Source: Artocarpus heterophyllus (taxonomy: Eukaryota > Streptophyta > Magnoliopsida > Rosales > Moraceae). Taken from it: 64,000 nt of DNA. Below the pieces are notes generated by a model. That model was not told the origin of the DNA and searched no databases. It saw nothing but the letters and a program-made list of their open reading frames with translations. Shown here piece by piece: positions 57,408 through 64,000 of this stretch (positions are counted from its first letter, which is position 1; each line of letters starts with the position of its first letter). The stretch covers positions 17,855,316 through 17,919,315 of the forward strand of contig CM046338.1 in NCBI GenBank assembly GCA_025403435.1. Direction: 5' to 3'. A program made the translations under genes and the position numbers.

Positions 57408-59261
57408 ATCTCACACTTGTACTAAGTGAGTAAATATGACAAATCTCACATCCCCATAGCTTCCACATGCCTATCAAAAACTCTCACAGTTAGAGCCTTC
57501 GTGAATGAATCAGCTAAATTATCCTTGGATATGATGTTGCACACAGCAACATGCCCGCGCAATACGAAGTCCTTTATCACATGATACTTTTTATCAATAT
57601 GCTTACTCTTCTTGTGAAATCTTGGTTCCTTAGCATTAGCTACCGCTGCATTGTTATCACAATACAACGATACTGCTTTATCCATACCAGGAACTATCTC
57701 AATATCCCCAAGAAACTTACGGACCCACACTGTTTCTTTCGAAGCATCACTAGCTACCACATACTCAGCCTCCATCATTGAATCCAAAGTGCAATCTTGC
57801 TTGACACTTCTCCAAACAATGGCACCATCTGAAATGTAATCTTGCCTGACACTTCTCCAAACAATGGCACCGTTGTACAGAGTAAACACAAAACCTAAAG
57901 TCGATCTTCTCGAATTTAGACAGGATTGGAAATCCTAGTCAATGCATCCTAGAGGTGTTAAATCCCCACCTGAATACATAACCATATATCCTCGAGTCCT
58001 TCTTAGGTATTTAAAAATATTCTTGACCACAACCTTGTGGTTTGGTCCTAGATTTGACTAAAATCGACTTACTATCCTAACCGTACAACAAATATCTGGT
58101 CGTGTGTAAGGCATGACATACATAAGACTACCCACTGTTGAAACATAAGGTACCTTCTTCATGTATTCTCTTTCTTCATCAGACTTTGAAGAGCCTTTCT
58201 TAGAAAGAGTAATTCTAGACCTAGGTGGTTGCCTACTTTTCTTAGAATCCTGCATTACAAGCCTTTTGAGAATTTTATCTATGTAGCCTGCTTGGGATAA
58301 AGCTATCATTTTGTTCTTCCTATCCCGAAAGATCCGGATACCAAGAACAAAATTAGCTTCACCTAAGTCTTTCATGTCAAATTGTTTGGTCAATCATAAT
58401 TTGACCGATGACAATGCCCCAATGTCATTGTCAATTTGCAGAATGTCATCTACATAGAGTAATATAAAAACCACCTTCCCATCCTTAATGTATTTGTAAA
58501 CACATGGTTCGTCCACATTTTGTACGAACCCATAAGTCTTGATCACCAGATCAAATCTTATGTTCCAAAAATAGGAAGCCTGCTTAAGTCCATAAATTGA
58601 CTTTAGCAGCTTACAAACCTTACCCTCTTGACCCTTAGCCTTGAACCCGTCTGGTTGTTCCATATATATGGACTCATCAAGATAGCCATTTAGAAATTCC
58701 GTCTTGACATCCATATACCAAATCTCATAGTCAGTAGCTATGGACAAGAGAATGCGGATGGACTTAAGCATGGCTAACAGGTGAAAAGGTTTTCTCGTAA
58801 TTGATTCCTTCCTTTTGCGTGTATCCTTTAACTACAAGCCTAGACTTATAGGTTTTGATTTTTCCATTCACTCTTCTCTTTCTCTTATAGATCCACTTAC
58901 ACCCTATGGGTTTTACTCTTTTGAAAAAATCTACAAGCTCCTAGACCCGATTAGTCTCCATAGACTTCATCTTTGTGTTCATAGCCTCTATCTAGAGTTT
59001 CGAATCAACATCCTCCATAGCTTTTTGCGTAAGTGTAAGGATTCATGTCATTTTCAATCGGTTTAGCCAAGAAGGCCTCACCATTGAACATATACCTCTA
59101 GGGTTGACGCCCGATCCTCCCACTACACCGAAGCCCCTTAGGTTGTTGTTCGTGTTTGGTTGGTTTTTCTACACTGATTGGAATGGTTTTATTCGGAACC
59201 CTCGGAGTGATCAAATCACTTGCCAACTCCTCAAGCACCACTTTGTTTCGAGGCTTAAAGT
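57408..59261 (-). pseudogene. Decayed Copia pol (reverse transcriptase and RNase H)
   Basis: Minus-strand pieces: RNase H at 57,446-57,889, reverse transcriptase C-part at 58,058-58,393, and reverse transcriptase N-part at 58,394-58,771 with YVDDILQ. A degraded integrase-RT linker continues to 59,261. Frameshifts separate the pieces. An internal tandem duplication of about 60 bp repeats GAIVWRSV in RNase H (57,780-57,870). It cannot give a working enzyme. Confidence 0.85.
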
Positions 59262-59632
59262 TGTTGTAGAATTTCTAAGATTGATTCTTGGAAATTAGGC
59301 TGATTTTTTTCTTGTGATTAGCTGAGTTGTATAGGTTGCAATATGGGCTGCAAATCAGGGATTTTGTTTCTTGTGATTTGCTGAGTTGTATAGGCTGCAA
59401 ATCAGGGATTTGGATAGCTGATTATTTGATTTAGATATGTAGGAGATTTGTTAGCTGTCCCTTAGCTGTATCCCTAGATTAGTGACTGATTTTTTGTTTT
59501 TTTTTTGTCCTATAAATACTGCTGTACATTCATGTGAAATAAGCAGAAGAAAATATTCTTCAAATTCTTCTCAACTCTTCAAATTCTTCATAAAATATTC
59601 TTCAAATTCTTCTCAACTCTTCAAATTCTTCA
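59262..59632 (+). repeat. 5' LTR of the plus-strand Copia element
   Basis: Begins TGTTGTAGAATTTC and ends TTCTTCA just before the primer site. Two internal duplications are visible: a ~60-bp unit around TTGCTGAGTTGTATAGGCTG (59,298-59,410) and a ~38-bp unit ATATTCTTCAAATTCTTCTC (59,553-59,632). An alternative start is TG at 59,266. Confidence 0.75.
59511..59517 (+). promoter_or_regulatory. TATA box in the plus-strand Copia LTR
   Basis: TATAAAT after a T-rich run, about 120 bp before the LTR end; transcription would start near 59,545. Confidence 0.55.
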
Positions 59633-59644
59633 TGGTATCAGAGC
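59633..59644 (+). other. Primer-binding site (initiator tRNA-Met type)
   Basis: TGGTATCAGAGC follows the LTR end directly. Confidence 0.9.
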
Positions 59645-59667
59645 TATTCTAAGATTAATCTTCTCTC

Positions 59668-62600
59668 ATGACAAAATACGGAATGGCCACTAGCTCCTCA
59701 TCGAAAATCACCTCCAATTCTGAAACAGCCATGACAGGCTCAAAGGGAGAAACCGAGAGCAACAATCTGCCCATTACCGGTCACAAATTAAATGGGCACA
59801 ATTACCTGCAGTGGTCACAATCTGTCATGATGTTCGTATGTGGAAAAGGAAAGGATGATTACCTTACTGGTGTAGCTACAGCCCCGAACAAAGATGATCC
59901 TAAATTCAGAGCATGGAAATCTGAAAACAACATGGTGATGTCTTGGCTGATAAATTCCATGGTGAACGAGATTGGAGAGAACTTTCTTCTCTACGGAACT
60001 GCCAAGGAGATATGGGACGCTGCCAAAGAAACCTATTCCAGCTCTGAAAATACATCTGAACTGTTTGAGGCAGAGAGCATCCTTCATGATCTTCGACAAG
60101 GTGAATCCTCGGTCACTCAATACTTTAATTCTCTCACACGATATTGGTAGCAGTTAGATCTTTTTGAAACATTTGAGTGGAAATGTACTAGAGATGAAGC
60201 TTTGTACAAACAGATCGTTGAAAAGAAGCGAATGTACAAATTTTTGTTGGGACTCAACAAAGAACTCGACGAAGTGCGAGGAAGAATTTTGGGGACAAAA
60301 CCACTGCCAAGCATCCGCGAAGCCTTCTCTGAAGTCCGTCGAGAGGAGAGCCGTAAGAAAGTCATGATGGGCTCACCATCTGCCACTCCAGCAATCGGAG
60401 AAGGGTCTACACTTGCTGTTCAAGGACTCCAACAATCTCACACTGATGGCAATCGGCCTCGGAAGGGAAGACCTTGGTGTGATCATTGTCGTAAACCCGG
60501 ACACACTAGAGACAACTGTTGGAAGATCCATGGCAAGCCGGCGGATTGGAAACCACGACAAAACAACAAAGAGAGTCACGGGAATGCTACCTCCACAACT
60601 AATGACACAACCGAAACCAATCTGTTTAGCAAAGAGCAGATTGAACTTCTCCAGAAGATGTTCGGACAGTCCTTGCCAACTCCAACATCGTCTGCAACAT
60701 TGGCTCAATCAGGTAACATTCTCAATGCTCTTAATGTGAAGCAGATTAAGAGACCATGGATTGTTGATTCAGGTGCCTCAGACCACATGACGGGTGATGC
60801 CTCTCTTCTTATGAACCTTAAAACCTGCCAACAAGGACACACTGTTAGAATTGCCGATGGGTCTGTATCCAAAGTAATAGGGATCGGTTCAGCCAAAATT
60901 TCAGAGTCTCTTATTCTCAACTCTGTTCTTCTTGTTCCAACTCTTGATTGTAATCTCTTATCGGTTACTAAACTCACCCATGATAAAAATTGTGTGGCTA
61001 AATTTGTTCATAACCTTTGTGAATTTCAGGACTTGGATTCGGGGAAGACGATTGGCAGTGCTAGAGAATGCTTGGGACTTTATCTCCTCAAAACTAAAGA
61101 CCCTCCAGAAAGACAAGTCCAACAAGTTGTGTCAGAGATTCAATGTCAAAATAATGCTTTGTCAAGCCTTAGTTCCAATAACGATGGTGAGATCATGTTA
61201 AATCACTATCGCCTAGGTCATCCCAATTTCTTGTATTTGGAAAAACTTCTCCCTTCATTATTCAAAAATAAAAATTCAAATCAATTTCATTGTGAAGTGT
61301 GTCAATTTTCAAAGCATATCAGAAACTCATATCCCAAACTTCCATATAAAGAATCACATCCCTTCTCACTAATTCACTCTGATATTTGGGGACCTTCTCG
61401 AATCAAAAACATAACTGGGACACGTTGGTTCATTTCATTTGTGGATGATCATACTCGAATCACTTGGTTATTTCTCATGAAAGAAAAATCTGAAGCAGGC
61501 CAGATATTTAAAAATTTCAATGCCATGATCCAGACCCAATTTCAAACAAAAATCCAAGTGTTAAAAACTGACAATGCTAGGGAATATTTTGCTTCAATTC
61601 TAAGTGATTATCTGTCAAGTCACGGGATTGTTCACCTAAGCTCTTGTGTTGACACACCTCAACAAAACGGGGTAGCTGAAAGGAAAAATAGGCATCTTCT
61701 TGAGGTAGCTAGATCTATCATGTTCACAACACATGTTCCTAAACAGTTCTGGGGGGAAGCTGTACTTACAGCTACCTATCTTATTAATAGGATGCCTTCT
61801 CGTGTTCTAAATTTCAAAACACCCATCAATACCCTTCTTGAGTTATACCCACATTCAAGAATTGTGTCTACCATTTCCTTAAAAGTGTTTGGATGTTCTG
61901 CTTATGTTCATGTGCACCATAGAGGAAAACTTGATCCTAGAGCCATCAAATGTATATTCTTAGGGTATTCACCAAACCAGAAAGGATACAAATGTTTCTC
62001 TCCCATCATAGGACGGTTCTACAATACGATGGATGTCACATTCCTTGAACAACATCCATACTATCCCAAACCTGCCATTCAGGGGGAGAACATAGTCAAT
62101 GAATACCAGCTTTGGAATAGCATTCCCACTTCATCTGAACCTTCAGTAATTCCCACAAATTCTGTGTCAGACGACCATATCCCTCAATTTCCCGAGAGTG
62201 AGTCTATGTCTCAAATTGAACCTCAAAATACTGCTAATGATTCCATTGAACCCTCAATGCCTCTACCAATAGAAACTCACAATTCCCATGTCCCAAACAG
62301 TGATTTTCGTGTTTATTCCAAGAGAAGAACTCAAGAGGGAACAGAGAACCGAGCATATCTTGAGCCAGTCCAGGAGTCCAACCTGAGTACAGGCCATCCT
62401 GACAGTTCTCAAGGTAAAATCTCTAAACCATATATTACTGAGCCGGTTTTCAATGATCTGAATTGGCCAATTGCTCTAAGGAAAGGTGTAAGATCTTGTA
62501 CAAACCACCCAATCTACAACTTTGTTTCCTATAAAAATCTCTCACCAAGTTATAAGGCCTTTATCAGTAGTCTTGATCAAGTACAGTTTCCCAATTCCGT

Positions 62601-64000
62601 TCATGAAGCTATTCAAATACCTGAATGGAAGGCTGTTATCCTTGAAGAAATCAGTGCATTAGAGAAAAACAAGACCTGGGAGCTCTCAGAATTGCCATCA
62701 GGAAAACGAGCTGTTGGGTGTAAATGGATTTTTACAATCAAACACAAAGCAGATGGAAGTGTGGAAAGATTCAAGGCTCGCCTCGTGGCTAAGGGATTCA
62801 CTCAAGCATATGGGATTGACTACCAGGAAACGTTTGCACCTGTAGCAAAACTCAACACCATTCGTGTTCTCCTCTCTTTGGCATCTAACTTGGATTGGCC
62901 TCTTTACCAATTAGATGTCAAGAATGCATTTCTCAATGGTGATCTTGAAGAAGAAGTCTATATGGACATTCCTCCTGGGATTGAATCTCCTGCTACAGCC
63001 AACAGAGTCTGCAAACTTAAGAAGTCCTTGTATGGACTTAAACAGTCTCCACGTGCCTGGTTCGACAGATTTTCCAAAGTCTTGAAGAGATATGGGTATA
63101 ATCAATGCCAAACAGACCACACGCTCTTCATCAAGCATTTTCTTGCTGGAAAAATAGTTGTTCTAATTGTGTACGTAGACGATATTATTTTGACAGGCAA
63201 TTCTACAGCAAAAATAAATAAACTCAAGGAACTCCTTGCCAGGGAGTTTGAGATCAAAGACCTAGGAAATCTCAAATATTTCCTAGGAATGGAAGTTGCC
63301 CAAACAAGGAAAGGAATCTCCGTCTCTCAGAGGAAATATGTACTCGATCTTCTCAAGGAAACTGGAATGATGGGATGTAAGCCAGCTGAAACTCCCATGG
63401 ACTCAACAGTGAAGCTTGGAATAAAAGAAGACTCTGCACCTGTGGACAAAGGCCGCTATCAAAGACTGGTAGGAAAACTCATCTACCTATCCCACACTAG
63501 ACCGAATATTGGTTTCTCTGTGAGTGTCGTAAGTCAATTCATGAACCGACCCACTGAAGAACACATGGAGGCAGTCTATCGAATACTTAGGTATCTCAAG
63601 ATGACACCAGGAAAAGGACTGTACTTTAGTAAGAATCCCAACAGGAAAATTGAAGTCTTTACAGATGCTGACTGGGCAGGCTCTACAGTTGATCGCAGGT
63701 CTACCACTGGATACTGTACATTTGTGTGGGGGAACCTTGTAACATGGCGAAGTAAGAAACAGTCGGCAGTCGCACGAAGCAGTGCAGAAGCTGAATTTAG
63801 AGCAATGGCTCATGGGATTTGTGAAGGAATGTGGTTAAGAAGACTACTCAATGAACTGGGAATCACAACCACTGAACCTGTCAACATGTATTGCGACAAT
63901 CAAGCTGCCATAAGGATTGCCAGAAACCCAGTTCATCATGATCGAACCAAACATGTGGAAATTGATCGACATTTCATCAAAGAAAAGTTAGATGAAAAAA
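59668..64000 (+). CDS. Copia gag-pol polyprotein, partial, one in-frame TAG in gag
   Basis: The frame starts at 59,668 (MTKYGMATSSSS) and stays open to the window end, except for TAG at 60,148-60,150. Order: gag with GHKLNGHNYLQW; a zinc knuckle CDHCRKPGHTRDNC (about 60,478-60,520); a protease with WIVDSGASDH (about 60,757); an integrase with HYRLGHP, CEVCQF, HSDIWGP, KTDNAREYF and NGVAERKNRH; a reverse transcriptase with CKWIFTIKHKADGS and YVDDIILTGN (about 63,172); and RNase H with TDADWAGS and SSAEAEFRAM. The single stop would remove most of gag and all of pol unless read through or an error. Otherwise the frame looks intact, so the insertion is probably recent. Confidence 0.88.

Larger units (their letters stand above)
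56439..59261 (-). mobile_element. Older, broken relative of the intact Copia element
   Basis: It consists of one LTR (56,439-57,407) followed by decayed pol (57,408-59,261) matching the intact element. The right side is cut by the plus-strand Copia element at 59,262, so gag, leader and the 5' LTR are not present here. Many substitutions and frameshifts indicate greater age. Confidence 0.85.
59262..64000 (+). mobile_element. Plus-strand Ty1/Copia retrotransposon, runs off the window
   Basis: It has a 5' LTR (59,262-59,632), a primer site, and gag-pol open to the window end except for one TAG. It is a different Copia lineage from the minus-strand family, with a 371-bp LTR and unrelated gag. 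It is inserted in the older Copia relative; the left target-site copy would be AAAGT (59,257-59,261), which cannot be confirmed without the right end. Confidence 0.9.

Noticed and set aside
1..64000. A new multi-gene defence or biosynthetic system
   Set aside because: The cellular genes belong to unrelated known families with ordinary plant spacing; nothing indicates a functional cluster.

Overview
The window reads as nuclear DNA of a dicot flowering plant. Genes have GT-AG introns, the intergenic DNA is AT-rich, and plant-specific families are present: a PLS-class PPR protein, a non-RD LRR receptor kinase, a plastid J-protein with a ferredoxin-like tail and a plastid DUF1995 protein. There is also a heavy load of LTR retrotransposons and MITEs. 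I cannot name the species. I saw no tRNA, rRNA or CRISPR array, and no bacterial or organellar block.

Layout. 1-3,290: AT-rich spacer. 3,497-9,065 (+): eleven-exon gene for an endo-beta-mannosidase (GH2, 977 aa). 9,768-10,477: a non-autonomous hAT-like element with an 8-bp target duplication. 10,500-23,500: a gene-free repeat zone holding a probable solo Copia LTR (12,714-14,678), a SINE-like cluster with a 136-bp hairpin (16,905-17,465), two related long non-coding repeats (the second, 19,180-22,407, possibly a solo LTR) and a MITE with long inverted repeats (22,419-23,248). 23,560-25,524 (+): intronless PPR gene. 26,915-30,560 (+): two-exon LRR receptor kinase, followed by a decayed tandem copy (31,943-33,300). 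33,734-36,419: a probable terminal-inverted-repeat element carrying a degenerate tandem array. 36,601-38,539 (+): seven-exon J-domain/ferredoxin-like plastid protein. 39,319-42,472 (-): nine-exon DUF1995 plastid protein, tail-to-tail with the previous gene. 43,372-43,830: kelch-like remnant.

43,820-64,000 is a nest of retrotransposons. A decayed Ty3/gypsy element (minus strand) is split by an intact Copia element (44,769-54,461, minus strand) with exact GTTTA target duplications, 2,035-bp LTRs differing at four positions by eye, and a single 1,317-codon gag-pol frame. To its right lies an older, broken relative of the same Copia family (56,439-59,261). That one is cut by a third Copia element on the plus strand (59,262 to beyond the window), whose frame is open to the window end except for one TAG in gag.

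The cellular genes do not form one pathway. The J-protein and the DUF1995 protein are both predicted plastid proteins. The PPR gene is predicted to edit organelle RNA, the mannosidase trims N-glycans, and the receptor kinase is of the immune type. The PPR and J-protein genes match a neighbouring Arabidopsis pair (At3g05340/At3g05345, from memory), so the receptor kinase and the repeats appear to have been inserted into an old gene pair. I found no convincing new defence or metabolic system. The most unusual signals are structural: palindrome clusters and a series of covarying hairpins inside the young Copia family, and a duplicated splice acceptor in the mannosidase gene.
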